Assembly (NCBI RefSeq): GCF_003797765.1
Contig: NZ_RKMB01000009.1
Location: forward strand, 124,001 to 188,000
DNA from: Ramlibacter sp. WS9
GTDB taxonomy: Bacteria; Pseudomonadota; Gammaproteobacteria; Burkholderiales; Burkholderiaceae_C
Direction: 5' to 3'
Length of the DNA: 64,000 bases
Shown here one piece after another: positions 7,727-16,696 of the stretch (positions are counted from its first letter, which is position 1; every line of letters begins with the position of its first letter). The notes beneath the pieces are model-generated. The model made no database searches and was not told where the DNA came from. It saw only the letters and a program-made list of their open reading frames with translations. Position numbers and translations under genes: made by a program.

Positions 7727-9718
7727 ATGCATCCCAATTTCTCCCGCAGCGCCCTGGGCGCCGCCATCGTCATCCTGTGCAGCCACACCGCCGCGCAAAG
7801 CCAGGTCCAGCTCAAGGAAGTCACCGTCACCGGCAACCCGCTGGGCTCGGAACTCGTCGCGCCCGCCACCCAGTACTCGGGGCAGGGCCTGCTGCTGCGC
7901 TCGCAATCCACGCTGGGCGAAACGCTCAACAACACGCCCGGCGTCTCCAGCACCTACTTCGGGCCCAACGCCAGCCGGCCCGTCATCCGCGGGCTGGATG
8001 GGGACCGTGTCCGCATCCTGAGCAACAGCGGCGCGGCGCTGGATGCGTCCAGCCTCAGCTACGACCACGCCGTCACGGCCGACCCGATCAGCGTCGAGCG
8101 CATCGAAGTGCTGCGCGGCCCGGGCGCGCTGCTCTACGGCGGCAACGCCATCGGCGGCGTCGTCAACCTGATCGACAACCGCATCCCCACCGAACCCATG
8201 CAGGGCGTGAGCGGCAAGGTCGACCTGGGCCTGGCCAGCGGCAACCGGGAGAAGGGCGCGGGTGTGCTGATCGAGGGCGGCACCGCGCGCTACGGCCTGC
8301 ATGCCGACGTGTTTGACCGCAGCACACAGGACGTGCGCGTGCCCGTTTCGCTGGGGTGCACGAAGCAAGGCGAGACATCGTTCGCGCGGCGCATCTGCAA
8401 CTCGGCGAGCGACGTGCGCGGAGGCGCCGTCGGCGGATCGCTGTTCTTCGACAAAGGCTACGTGGGCGCGTCGGCCAGCACCTATCGCAGCGACTACGGC
8501 ACGGTGGCCGAAGACGAAGTCACGATCGGCATGAAGAGCAATCGCTACGCCATCGAAGGCGAGTTGCGTGACCTGGGCGGCTGGTTCAAGTCAGTCAAGG
8601 CGCACGCGAGCCACACCGACTACACGCACACGGAGTTCGACGCTGGCGAGACGGGAACGGTGTTCAAGAACCGGGGCAACGACTTCCGCGTGGAAGCGCG
8701 CCACGCCAAGATCGGCGCGCTGGACGGCGTGATCGGCATCCAGGTGGAGAACACGCGCTTCTCGGCCGATGGCGAAGAAGCGTTCGCACCCTACAGCCGC
8801 ACGCGCCAAGCCGCGCTGTTCGCGTACGAAGAGCTCGCTACCTCTTGGGGCAAGCTCACTTTCGGCGCTCGTACGGAGAGCGTGAAAGTCGAGTCGGAAG
8901 GTAATCCGATAGTGCCGCGCTTCGTCCCGGCCGGACGCGACTTCAACCCGACGAGCTACGCGCTCGGCGCGTTGTGGAAGCTCACGCCGCAGTGGAATCT
9001 CACCGCCAACCTCGCCCACAGCGAGCGGGCGCCGAAAGACTACGAGCTGTTCGCCGACGGGCCGCACGTGGCGACAGGTGCGTGGGAAGTCGGCAACGCG
9101 GACCTCGGCAAGGAGAAGTCACTCAACGCCGATGTGGGCCTGCAGTGGAAGAGCGGGCATCACAGCTTCAAGGTCAATGCCTTCCAGAGCAATTTCTCCA
9201 ACTACCTGGCGTTGGCCGCGACCGGCGCGGTGGAAGATGACTTGCCCGTGTTCGCCTACCAACAGGTGCGCGCGCGCTTCCGCGGGTTGGAAGCGGGTGG
9301 CAGCATCCGCTTGCACGACAGCGCGTCGTCCGCACTCGACCTGGAGTTGCGGGGCGACGTCGTGCGTGCGACGAACACCACCACCGGCGAGCCGCTGCCG
9401 CGCATCGCGCCGGTGCGCGCGGGCGCAACGCTGGGCTGGACGCAAGGCGACTGGGGCGCGCGTTTAGGGTTCGATCATTCGGCGCGTCAGGACAGGGTGC
9501 CTGCGGGCGAGCAGCCGACCGACGCCTACACCTTGTGGTCGGCGGCGCTGACGTACAAGATGGCGGCCGGCCCCAACAATCTGCTCTGGTACGCGCGTGT
9601 CGACAACGCCGCCGACAAGCTCGCGTACAGCGCGACGTCCATCCTCACGCAAACCGCGCCGGGCAAGTCGCCGTTGCCGGGGCGCAGTTTCAAGGTGGGG
9701 TTGCGGGCGAGTTTCTAA
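7727..9718 (+). CDS. TonB-dependent outer-membrane receptor, ZnuD-like
   Basis: Outer-membrane gated channel of 663 aa. A signal peptide (cleavage after HTAAQS) is followed by a plug domain with the usual RPVIRGLDGDRVRIL and VERIEVLRGPGALLYGGNAIGG signatures (about 80-150), then a 22-strand barrel ending in the C-terminal Phe needed for assembly. In pattern, notably HSERAPKDYELFADGPHVAT followed by EVGN, it resembles Neisseria ZnuD, the zinc/heme receptor. The start is the ATG at 7727, because longer upstream reading would remove the signal peptide. Zinc is the likely substrate, from similarity and neighbours. Confidence 0.9.
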   Translation: MHPNFSRSALGAAIVILCSHTAAQSQVQLKEVTVTGNPLGSELVAPATQYSGQGLLLRSQSTLGETLNNTPGVSSTYFGPNASRPVIRGLDGDRVRILSNSGAALDASSLSYDHAVTADPISVERIEVLRGPGALLYGGNAIGGVVNLIDNRIPTEPMQGVSGKVDLGLASGNREKGAGVLIEGGTARYGLHADVFDRSTQDVRVPVSLGCTKQGETSFARRICNSASDVRGGAVGGSLFFDKGYVGASASTYRSDYGTVAEDEVTIGMKSNRYAIEGELRDLGGWFKSVKAHASHTDYTHTEFDAGETGTVFKNRGNDFRVEARHAKIGALDGVIGIQVENTRFSADGEEAFAPYSRTRQAALFAYEELATSWGKLTFGARTESVKVESEGNPIVPRFVPAGRDFNPTSYALGALWKLTPQWNLTANLAHSERAPKDYELFADGPHVATGAWEVGNADLGKEKSLNADVGLQWKSGHHSFKVNAFQSNFSNYLALAATGAVEDDLPVFAYQQVRARFRGLEAGGSIRLHDSASSALDLELRGDVVRATNTTTGEPLPRIAPVRAGATLGWTQGDWGARLGFDHSARQDRVPAGEQPTDAYTLWSAALTYKMAAGPNNLLWYARVDNAADKLAYSATSILTQTAPGKSPLPGRSFKVGLRASF

Positions 9719-9756
9719 CCGGCCCGTCATTGCGGGCTTGAACCGCAATCCATGGC

Positions 9757-9911
9757 GGCGCGCCACCAGGTTTGTGGCGCGCCGGGCGTCCGTGCCGGGT
9801 CACCGGAGAATCGCGCAGATGCTGAGCGGCACGCCCGCGGGTTTGCGCAACATCTGCGGTTGGCGCGCGAAACTTGGTCACGCGCGCGAATAATCTCCGG
9901 AGCCCCGGCAC
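9757..9911. other. highly structured intergenic element (nested inverted repeats)
   Basis: A hairpin with a 10-bp perfect stem (9757-9766 with 9774-9783) precedes a nested set of pairings. These are 9792-9799 with 9904-9911, 9803-9809 with 9894-9900, 9814-9821 with 9851-9858, and 9863-9869 with 9881-9887. Together they form a stem opening into a multi-branch junction. No ORF of note is present. It could be a structured RNA, a transcription end for the TonB receptor, or a dispersed palindromic repeat. Confidence 0.55.
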
Positions 9912-9968
9912 AGCCACCCGGCACGCCGGCCTGCGGAGTTGGGGGAACCGCCGGAAGATAGCGGACGG

Positions 9969-10196
9969 CTAGCTTTTCGCAAGTTGGCTCAGCACCTCGC
10001 GATGATCAGCCATGATCCGCAACCCGGCGCGCAACTGCTCATCGAGAGGCGTGCCAGGAATCGCGATCTTCCAGCCTTCGTCAGTTGCGTACATGACCAA
10101 GTCGTCGCCGGCCTTCAAGCCATGCCTAGCGACGATGTCCGGCGGTAGTTCGGCCGCGAGATTCTCGCCAACAGGGATCAACTTGAGCCGGTGCAT
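9969..10196 (-). CDS. AbrB/MazE-like DNA-binding protein, orphan antitoxin-like
   Basis: A 75-aa protein whose first 45 residues form an AbrB/SpoVT swapped-hairpin domain (VGENLAAELPPDIVARHGLK, then GDDLVMYATDEG). Proteins of this layout are usually antitoxins that repress their own operon with a Doc- or MazF-type toxin. No toxin frame follows on the minus strand, because the next sequence is the structured element at 9757-9911. It is either an orphan antitoxin or a stand-alone regulator. Confidence 0.8.
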   Translation of the reverse strand: MHRLKLIPVGENLAAELPPDIVARHGLKAGDDLVMYATDEGWKIAIPGTPLDEQLRAGLRIMADHREVLSQLAKS

Positions 10197-10257
10197 GACA
10201 GTGGTTAAGGAGTGCACGGCTAGACTAGCGCGTCTGGCCCCAATCGCCAAGTAGAAC

Positions 10258-11208
10258 TTGAACAACCCCGTCCTCTCCGCCCTCATCCCGGTCGTCATCC
10301 TCATCGCCCTGGGCTTCCTCGCGGGCCGCAAGGGCTGGATCGGCGGGGCGGGCGTGAAGGACTTGTCGGGCATGGTCTTCGTCGTGCTGACGCCGCCTTT
10401 GCTGTTTCGCACCATGAGCACGGTGCGGGTCGAGCAGCTCGACTTCCGGCCCATCGCCAGCTACTTCATCGCGGTGGCGGTCATCTTCGGTGCCACGCTG
10501 GCATGGAAGGGGTTCAACCGCAACGGTGCGGTCCTGGCGCTGGGCAACACCTTCAGCAACACCGTGATGATCGGCATCCCGCTGGTCGGCCTGGCCTATG
10601 GCGACGCGGGGCTGGTCGTCCTGTTCACGCTGATCGCGGTGCATTCGCTCGTCATGCTGACCATCGCCACGGTGGTGCTGGAGATAGCGCTGTTGCGTGA
10701 AGAGGCCGCAGCCGGCCGGCACAGCGGCCGGCACATCGCGCACACCGCGCTCCTCGCCCTGCGCAACGCGGTGATCCATCCTGTGCCCCTGCCGATCATC
10801 GCCGGGCTGCTGTTCGCGCAGACCGGCTGGGTCATTCCCGCCGTCATCGACAAGCCGCTGCAACTGATGGCCAACGCATTCGGGCCGTTGGCGTTGCTGC
10901 TGGTGGGTGCGACGCTGGCTGCCACGAAGGTGGGCGAGCAATGGCGGGGCGCCCTGGCGCTGACGGCCGTGAAGAATCTGGTGCTTCCGGCGCTGGTGGC
11001 GGCGGTGGGATGGGCACTGGGGCTCACCGGCGTACCGCTCGCGGTGATGGTGCTGGTCGCGGCGCTGCCGATGGGGGCGAATGTGTTCCTGTTTTCGCAG
11101 CGCTACAAGGTGGCGGAGGAACGGATCACCGCCGGCATCGCGGTGTCGACGGCGTTGGGGCTGGTGACGTTGTCGCTGGTGATGTGGGTGTTGTCATCCC
11201 GGGCTTAA
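10258..11208 (+). CDS. AEC-family transporter (auxin efflux carrier/malate permease type)
   Basis: Inner-membrane transporter of 316 aa with about ten helices in two five-helix halves and the family pattern AGRKGWI near the N-terminus. AEC proteins move organic anions such as malate, malonate or auxin-like compounds. The substrate here is unknown. The start is a TTG, since the family N-terminus ([20 protein letters not shown]) begins there and no ATG is available before the first helix. The stop overlaps the pdxH stop on the other strand. Confidence 0.88.
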   Translation: MNNPVLSALIPVVILIALGFLAGRKGWIGGAGVKDLSGMVFVVLTPPLLFRTMSTVRVEQLDFRPIASYFIAVAVIFGATLAWKGFNRNGAVLALGNTFSNTVMIGIPLVGLAYGDAGLVVLFTLIAVHSLVMLTIATVVLEIALLREEAAAGRHSGRHIAHTALLALRNAVIHPVPLPIIAGLLFAQTGWVIPAVIDKPLQLMANAFGPLALLLVGATLAATKVGEQWRGALALTAVKNLVLPALVAAVGWALGLTGVPLAVMVLVAALPMGANVFLFSQRYKVAEERITAGIAVSTALGLVTLSLVMWVLSSRA

Positions 11209-11852
11209 GGCGCCAGGCGTTCGCGAATCCAGGCACCCTCGCGCAACGTGTACCGCAGCCGGTCATGCAGCCGGCTCTTGCGGCCTTGCCAGAACTGCCA
11301 TTCGTCCGGCACCAGGCGGTATCCGCCCCAATGCGGCGGGCGCGGCGGGTTGAGCATGAACTGTGCGCCGTACTTGGCGGCGTTGGCCACCAGCACCGTG
11401 CGGCTGGCGATCACCTGGCTTTGCGGGCTGGCCCAGGCGCCGATGCGTGAATCGAGCGGTCGGGTATTGAAATAGGCGTCGCTCTCTTCGGCGCTGGTTT
11501 TCTCCACCCGGCCTTCGATGCGCACCACCCGCTCCAGCTCCACCCAATGGAACTGCAGGGCGGCATACGGGTTGCCCGCCAGTTCCTGGCCCTTGCGGCT
11601 GTCGTAGTTGGTGTACCAGACGATGCCGCGGTCGTCGTAGCCCTTGATCAGCACCACCCGGGTGCTGGGGCGCAGGTCTCCCGCAACGGTGGCCAGCGTC
11701 ATGGCGTTGGGCTCCGGCACCTCGGCGCTGATCGCTTCAGTCAACCATTTGTCGAATTGCTGCAGCGGGTCACCGAAAGAGGCATCCTCGCTCAGTTCGG
11801 CGCGCTCGTAGTTCTTGCGCAGTTCGGCGAGGCGGGAAGAAGTCGTGCTCAT
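11205..11852 (-). CDS. pdxH: pyridoxamine/pyridoxine 5'-phosphate oxidase
   Basis: FMN enzyme of the vitamin B6 salvage pathway that makes pyridoxal 5'-phosphate. The start chosen gives 215 aa, the family length, beginning [23 protein letters not shown]- and PLP-binding motifs are present ([53 protein letters not shown]). A second in-frame ATG at 11870 would add six residues. Convergent with the AEC transporter, the two sharing a TTAA at their ends. Confidence 0.95.
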   Translation of the reverse strand: MSTTSSRLAELRKNYERAELSEDASFGDPLQQFDKWLTEAISAEVPEPNAMTLATVAGDLRPSTRVVLIKGYDDRGIVWYTNYDSRKGQELAGNPYAALQFHWVELERVVRIEGRVEKTSAEESDAYFNTRPLDSRIGAWASPQSQVIASRTVLVANAAKYGAQFMLNPPRPPHWGGYRLVPDEWQFWQGRKSRLHDRLRYTLREGAWIRERLAP

Positions 11853-11943
11853 GGGAGGGGATTCTCTCATCGCCAGCTAAGAATCGAAGCGCTACATTCC
11901 GCAATTCCCCACCCGTCCCCCAACAAATCTCCAGGGAGCTCAC

Positions 11944-12402
11944 ATGGCCACGCTCAACGTCAACGGCAAGGACCTGTCGGTCGACGCCGATCCTTCCACA
12001 CCCATCCTCTGGGCCCTGCGCGACACGCTGGGCATGACGGGCACCAAGTTCGGCTGCGGCGCGGCGCTTTGCGGCGCCTGCACCGTCCACCTGAACGGTT
12101 CGCCGATCCGCAGTTGCGTGACGCCCATCTCCGCGGCCGCCGGCCAGAAGATCACCACCATCGAGGCCATGGCATCTGACCGTGTCGGCAAGGCCGTGCA
12201 GGATGCCTGGGTCAAGCACGACGTCGTGCAATGCGGCTACTGCCAGAGCGGCCAGGTGATGAGCGCCACCGCGCTGCTCAAGACCAACCGCAAGCCCTCC
12301 GACGCCGACATCGACGCTGCCATGGCCGGCAACATCTGCCGCTGCGGCACCTACGCGCGGGTTCGCAGCGCGATCAAAGAAGCTGCTTCGCAGCTCGCCT
12401 AA
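11944..12402 (+). CDS. iorA: isoquinoline 1-oxidoreductase-type small subunit (2x[2Fe-2S])
   Basis: Iron-sulfur electron-transfer subunit of a molybdenum hydroxylase of the xanthine oxidase family, 152 aa. The N-terminal plant-ferredoxin-type cluster motif is CGCGAALCGAC near residues 38-48, followed by a lone Cys about 20 residues on. The second cluster lies in the C-terminal helical domain (CGYCQSGQ and CRCGTY). It lies 10 bp ahead of the large subunit and is co-transcribed with it. The likely reaction is hydroxylation of an aldehyde or N-heterocycle. The natural substrate is unknown. Confidence 0.93.
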   Translation: MATLNVNGKDLSVDADPSTPILWALRDTLGMTGTKFGCGAALCGACTVHLNGSPIRSCVTPISAAAGQKITTIEAMASDRVGKAVQDAWVKHDVVQCGYCQSGQVMSATALLKTNRKPSDADIDAAMAGNICRCGTYARVRSAIKEAASQLA

Positions 12403-12412
12403 GGGGAAGAAC

Positions 12413-14650
12413 ATGCATTTCGACACCACCACTTTCGAGCTTCCCAACATGCTGCAGCGCCGCGGCGACGCAGGCGACGACGCGCCCACGGGCGAGATGC
12501 CCCGCCGCACCTTCCTGAAGGTGGCCACCGCTTCCGGCTTCGCGCTCGGCGCGTTCCCCCTCGCGGTAGTCGCGCAAGGGACTGCGCCCGCTGCCGGCCT
12601 GAAAGCGACCGAGCAGCCTTCTGCCTTCGTCCGCATCGAGCGCGACGGCACCGTCATCGTCACCATCAACCGCCTCGACTTCGGCCAGGGCGTGCAGACC
12701 GGCTTGCCGATGATCCTGGCCGAGGAGCTGGACGCCGACTGGTCCAAGGTGCGCAGCGAGCACGGCAACGCCAACCCCGCATATGTGGACCCGGCGTTCG
12801 GCCTGCACCTGACGGGCGGTTCGAACTCCATCAAGAATTCGTACACGCAGTACCGCGAGCTGGGCGCCCGCACCCGGGCGATGCTGGTCTCCGCCGCTGC
12901 CACGCAGTGGGGTGTCGACGCGGCCACGCTGCGCACCGAGAACGGCAGCGTGATCGGCCCTGGCGGCAAGAAGGCCGGCTACGGCGAACTGGCCGATGCC
13001 GCGATGAAATTGCCCGTGCCCGAGAAGGTCACCCTCAAGGACCCGAAGCAGTTCCGCATCATCGGCAAGCCCACGGGCCGCCTGGATGCGCGCGCCAAGT
13101 CCAGCGGCGGCCAGAGCTACGGCATCGACGTGCGCCTGCCCGGCATGCTCACCGCCGTGGTGGCGCGCCCGCCCGTGTTCGCCGCCAAACTCAAGTCGGT
13201 GGACGACTCGGCGGCCAAAGCCGTGAAGGGCGTCAAAGCCGTGGTGCGTGTGCCGGTGGACCGCGGCGGCGAGGGCGTCGCCGTCATCGCCGACGGCTAC
13301 TGGGCCGCCAAGCAGGGACGCGACGCGCTCAAGCTGGAATGGGACACGACCGGTGTCGAGAAGGCCGACAGCGCCAAGCTGCTGGCCAGCTACCGCGAGC
13401 TGTCGAAGAAGCCCGGCGCCGTGAAATACAACGCCGACATGTCGAAGCTGGCGTCCGCGCCCAAGAAGATCAGCGCCGAATACGTCTTTCCGTTCCTCGC
13501 GCACGCGCCCATGGAGCCGCTCAATTGCACTGTTGCCTTCAACGGCACGGGCGCCGAGCTGTGGATGGGCACGCAGATGCCGGGCCTGGACACCATGGCC
13601 GCGTCCAAGGTGCTGGGCGTGCCGCCGACAGCGATCAAGGTCAACACGCAGATGGCCGGTGGCGGCTTCGGCCGCCGCGCCATCCCTACCAGCGACTACG
13701 TGGTCGAGGCCTGCCAGGTCGCCAAGGCCGCGCGCACTGCCGGGCTGCAGGCGCCGGTGCGCACGCTGTGGAGCCGCGAGGACGACATCAAGGGCGGCTA
13801 CTACCGGCCCATGCACGTGCATCGCGCCGAGATCGGCTTCGATGCGCAGGGCAACATCCTCGCCTGGGACCACACGATCGTCGGCCAGTCCATCGTCAAG
13901 GGCTCGCCTTTCGAGGCCTTCATGGTCAAGGACGGCATCGACAACACCATGGTCGAGGGCATGAAGGAGCCGTATGACGTGCCGATGCGCCTGACGGCGC
14001 ACCACCCGCAGGTGAACGTGCCGGTTCTGTGGTGGCGCAGCGTCGGCTCCACGCATACCGCTTACGCAATGGAAACCTTGCTGGACGAAGTGGCCCGTGC
14101 GACGGGGCAAGACCCCGTCGCCTACCGCATGAAGCTGATGGGCGACAAGCATCCCCGCCACAAGACGGCGCTGCAGCTGGCCGTCGACAAGTCCGGCTAC
14201 GGCAAGCGTACTTTGGCGCCCGGACGCGCCTGGGGCGTGGCGGTGCACGAGTCGTTCCAGTCGGTGGTGGCGTACGTCGTCGAGGCGTCGGTGGAGAAGG
14301 GCGTGCCCAAGCTGCACGCCGTGACGGCGGGCGTGCATTGCAACCTGGCGGTCAACCCAACCAGCGTCGAGGCGCAGGTGCAGGGCGCGGCGCTCATGGG
14401 CTTGTCCATGTGCCTGCCCGGCGCGGCGATCACGCTCAAGGACGGTGTGGTCGAGCAGAGCAACTTCGGCGATTTCCCGGTGCCCCGCATCACGGATATG
14501 CCGCAGATCACGGTGTACATCGTGCCCAGCGCCGAACCGCCCACCGGTATGGGCGAGCCGGGCCTGCCCGCGCTGGCGCCGGCGTTTGCCAACGCTGTCG
14601 CCAAGCTGACTGGCAGCACGCCGCGCGAACTGCCGTTCAAGTTGGGGTAA
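12413..14650 (+). CDS. iorB: isoquinoline 1-oxidoreductase-type large molybdopterin subunit, Tat-exported
   Basis: Molybdenum-binding catalytic subunit, 745 aa. A twin-arginine motif (RRTFLK, residues 31-36) followed by a hydrophobic stretch indicates folded export, as in single-chain IorB-type enzymes. Molybdopterin-contact motifs include AGGGFGRRA and, near the end, GMGEPGLPALAPAFANA, whose Glu is the family's catalytic base. It forms a heterodimer with the upstream Fe-S subunit. Downstream xdhC and a MocA-like gene supply cofactor sulfuration/insertion and cytosine-dinucleotide synthesis. The substrate is not predictable beyond aldehydes or N-heterocycles. Confidence 0.92.
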   Translation: MHFDTTTFELPNMLQRRGDAGDDAPTGEMPRRTFLKVATASGFALGAFPLAVVAQGTAPAAGLKATEQPSAFVRIERDGTVIVTINRLDFGQGVQTGLPMILAEELDADWSKVRSEHGNANPAYVDPAFGLHLTGGSNSIKNSYTQYRELGARTRAMLVSAAATQWGVDAATLRTENGSVIGPGGKKAGYGELADAAMKLPVPEKVTLKDPKQFRIIGKPTGRLDARAKSSGGQSYGIDVRLPGMLTAVVARPPVFAAKLKSVDDSAAKAVKGVKAVVRVPVDRGGEGVAVIADGYWAAKQGRDALKLEWDTTGVEKADSAKLLASYRELSKKPGAVKYNADMSKLASAPKKISAEYVFPFLAHAPMEPLNCTVAFNGTGAELWMGTQMPGLDTMAASKVLGVPPTAIKVNTQMAGGGFGRRAIPTSDYVVEACQVAKAARTAGLQAPVRTLWSREDDIKGGYYRPMHVHRAEIGFDAQGNILAWDHTIVGQSIVKGSPFEAFMVKDGIDNTMVEGMKEPYDVPMRLTAHHPQVNVPVLWWRSVGSTHTAYAMETLLDEVARATGQDPVAYRMKLMGDKHPRHKTALQLAVDKSGYGKRTLAPGRAWGVAVHESFQSVVAYVVEASVEKGVPKLHAVTAGVHCNLAVNPTSVEAQVQGAALMGLSMCLPGAAITLKDGVVEQSNFGDFPVPRITDMPQITVYIVPSAEPPTGMGEPGLPALAPAFANAVAKLTGSTPRELPFKLG

Positions 14651-14722
14651 GTCACACGGCCCGGAGCCGCTTTGTATCAATTTGCGAATGCAAGGCCGCC
14701 CGAAACGGGGGAAAATGAGCTT

Positions 14723-15703
14723 ATGGAAAGTCTCGACCTTCGCGTGCTGGGCGATGCCCTCGACTGGCACCGTGCCGGCCACGCGGTGACGCTCGTCACC
14801 GTCGTCGAAACCTGGGGCAGCGCGCCGCGTCCGCCGGGCGCGTTGCTGGCCGTGCGCGACGACGGCGCGGTGAGCGGCTCGGTGTCGGGCGGCTGTGTCG
14901 AAGACGACCTCATCGCGCGAGTGAAAGCCGGTGAGCGCCACGGCATGCCGTCCATGATCGCCTATGGCGTCAGCAAGGAAGAAGCGGCGCGCTTCGGGCT
15001 GCCCTGCGGCGGCACGCTGCGCATGGTGCAGGAGCCGCTGCAAGACGCGCACTGGATTGAAGAATTGCTGTCACGCACCGCGGCGCACGAGCTCGTTGCC
15101 CGCACCCTTACCCTGGCGACCGGAGAGGTCGCGCTGTCGGCTGCATCGCGCGAGGAACGCATGGAGTTCGACGGGCTGAAGCTCACCACGCTGTTTGGCC
15201 CGAAGTGGCGGCTGCTGCTGATCGGCGCGGGGCAGCTCTCGCAGGCCGTCGCGCAGATGGCTGCGATGCTCGACTTCGAAGTGCTCGTCTGCGATCCGCG
15301 TGAAGAGTACGCGGGCATGCTGGTGATGACCGGAGCGACGCACGTGCCCGGCATGCCCGACGACGTGGTGCGCGAGATGCATGCCGACGCGCACACAGCC
15401 ATCGTCGCGCTGACGCACGACCCGAAGCTCGACGACATGGCACTGCTGGAAGCGCTGAGGTCTGACGCGTTTTACGTGGGCGCGCTCGGCTCGTCCCGCA
15501 ACCAGGCCACGCGCAAGACGCGGCTGGCCGAGCATTTCGAGTTGACCGAAGCGGAGCTGTCGCGTCTGCACGGCCCCGTGGGCCTGCGCATCGGCGCCAA
15601 GACCCCGGCCGAAATCGCCGTGTCCATCGTCGCGCAGATCATCGAGTGCAAGAACGCCATAGCGCCGACGGCCCAGCCCGTCGCCGGCTGCTCCGTCTCA
15701 TAA
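14723..15703 (+). CDS. xdhC: XdhC-family molybdenum-cofactor maturation protein
   Basis: Chaperone that binds Moco, promotes its sulfuration and delivers it to xanthine-oxidase-type enzymes; 326 aa. The N-terminal XdhC_CoxI domain has GSAPRPPGALL, GSVSGGCVE and PCGGTLRM. The C-terminal Rossmann domain has LLIGAGQLSQ and later YVGALGSSR. The start is the ATG at 14723, 14 residues before TLVTVVETWGS. It is the third gene of the iorAB operon, after a 72-bp gap. Confidence 0.92.
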   Translation: MESLDLRVLGDALDWHRAGHAVTLVTVVETWGSAPRPPGALLAVRDDGAVSGSVSGGCVEDDLIARVKAGERHGMPSMIAYGVSKEEAARFGLPCGGTLRMVQEPLQDAHWIEELLSRTAAHELVARTLTLATGEVALSAASREERMEFDGLKLTTLFGPKWRLLLIGAGQLSQAVAQMAAMLDFEVLVCDPREEYAGMLVMTGATHVPGMPDDVVREMHADAHTAIVALTHDPKLDDMALLEALRSDAFYVGALGSSRNQATRKTRLAEHFELTEAELSRLHGPVGLRIGAKTPAEIAVSIVAQIIECKNAIAPTAQPVAGCSVS

Positions 15704-15709
15704 CTTCTT

Positions 15710-15745
15710 CCTCCCTCTCCCTCTGGGAGAGGGCAGGGGTGAGGG
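15710..15745. repeat. Burkholderiales-type GAGAGGG intergenic repeat (LTPALSQ repeat), copy 1
   Basis: A short GC-rich dyad (CCCTCTCCCTCTGGGAGAGG, then the reverse complement of CCCTCACCCC). The opposite strand translates as LTPALSQRERE. It lies between xdhC and the mocA-like gene and contributes the GAGGG seven bases before the GTG start of the latter. A second copy lies inside edd at 44.4 kb. Confidence 0.8.
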
Positions 15746-15752
15746 CACTACC

Positions 15753-16307
15753 GTGAGCCAACCCACCATCCTCGTCCTGGCCTCCGGCCAAGGCGCCCGC
15801 TTCATCGCCTCCGGCGGCACCGGCTCCAAGCTCCGCGCACTGCTCGGCGGCAAACCCGTCCTCGAACGAACCCTGGACGCCGTCCGCGCCAGCGGCCTCG
15901 CCTGGCACCTCGAAGATGCGGGGCACGACGGCATGGGGGACTCCATCGCCGCGGGCGTCAAAGCCACGTCCGATGCCTCAGGCTGGCTCATCTTGCCCGG
16001 GGATCTTCCCCTCATCCAACCCAGGACGCTGCAAGCCGTCGCCGCCGCGCTGTCGCACTACGGCGCGGTGATTCCGCACTACCGCGGCCAGCGTGGGCAC
16101 CCCGTAGGCTTTGCTGCGTCATGCCGCGAGGCGCTGCTGATGCTGAAGGGCCCGCAAGGGGCGGCTGCCGTTCTGCGCTCGCAGGAAGCGATCAACGCCG
16201 CCGGCCGCCTGGACGAAGATGATGATCCGGGCATCGTCACAGACATTGACACCGTGCAGGATCTGCGGAACGCCGAGGCGCTGCTCGCGGCGCGGCAGAC
16301 GCCTTAA
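15753..16307 (+). CDS. MocA-like molybdenum cofactor cytidylyltransferase / MobA-like NTP transferase
   Basis: Nucleotidyltransferase of 184 aa that most likely adds CMP to molybdopterin to make the MCD form used by xanthine-oxidase-family enzymes. It has the family layout: N-terminal LVLASGQGARF (glycine-rich nucleotide loop, in a shorter and less canonical form than LAAGxSxRMG), then ILPGDLPLI for metal and NTP, and GHPVGFAASC for the cofactor. It starts at GTG and ends the ior/xdhC operon. Specificity for CTP rather than GTP is inferred from the neighbouring Ior enzyme. Confidence 0.85.
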   Translation: MSQPTILVLASGQGARFIASGGTGSKLRALLGGKPVLERTLDAVRASGLAWHLEDAGHDGMGDSIAAGVKATSDASGWLILPGDLPLIQPRTLQAVAAALSHYGAVIPHYRGQRGHPVGFAASCREALLMLKGPQGAAAVLRSQEAINAAGRLDEDDDPGIVTDIDTVQDLRNAEALLAARQTP

Positions 16308-16696
16308 CTCAGGCGCGTGGGGTCGCCCAATGAGGCGTTCAATGCCACGGCCTCTTTGACCAGGTCGACGACGGTAGCGCGCTCCAGCGGCGTTGCCTCG
16401 ACCAATTCGAGTGTCGCCATCTCGTACTTGCCGCCGGGCTTGAGGCGCGGCTCGATGCCCCGCAGTCGCTGCCCGCGCCAGAAGCCGAAGAGCAGCCGCG
16501 TCTCCTCCGCCCGGATCAGCAGCACCGGCCCGTTGGAAAAGTACACCAGGTGGCCCCACTTGACGTGCTCGTCGAGCCACGCGGCACCGCTGACGGCGGA
16601 CCGCAACGCGTGCGCATAGCGGCGTTGCCAGCCGCCGAGCGAAGCGATGTAGGCCGCAGGGTTGGCCGCGGGTGCCGACTTCTGCATACCGCTCAT
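16304..16696 (-). CDS. DUF1801-family protein
   Basis: A 130-aa protein of the DUF1801/YdhG-like fold, with WLDEHVKWGHLVYF and LLFGFWRGQ. Members are small soluble proteins of unclear function, sometimes called iron chaperones on weak grounds. It is the last gene of a minus-strand group whose members all overlap by 4 bp. Its own end overlaps the convergent mocA-like gene. Confidence 0.78.
   Translation of the reverse strand: MSGMQKSAPAANPAAYIASLGGWQRRYAHALRSAVSGAAWLDEHVKWGHLVYFSNGPVLLIRAEETRLLFGFWRGQRLRGIEPRLKPGGKYEMATLELVEATPLERATVVDLVKEAVALNASLGDPTRLS

Noticed and set aside
9792..9911. A cobalamin-type riboswitch near the TonB receptor
   Set aside because: The conserved B12-box sequence is absent and the element lies downstream of the receptor gene rather than in its leader.
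12374..15052. A very long open frame antisense to iorB and xdhC
   Set aside because: It is an artefact of high GC at third codon positions. The translation is rich in His, Arg and Gly with no domain, whereas the plus strand encodes full Ior and XdhC families.
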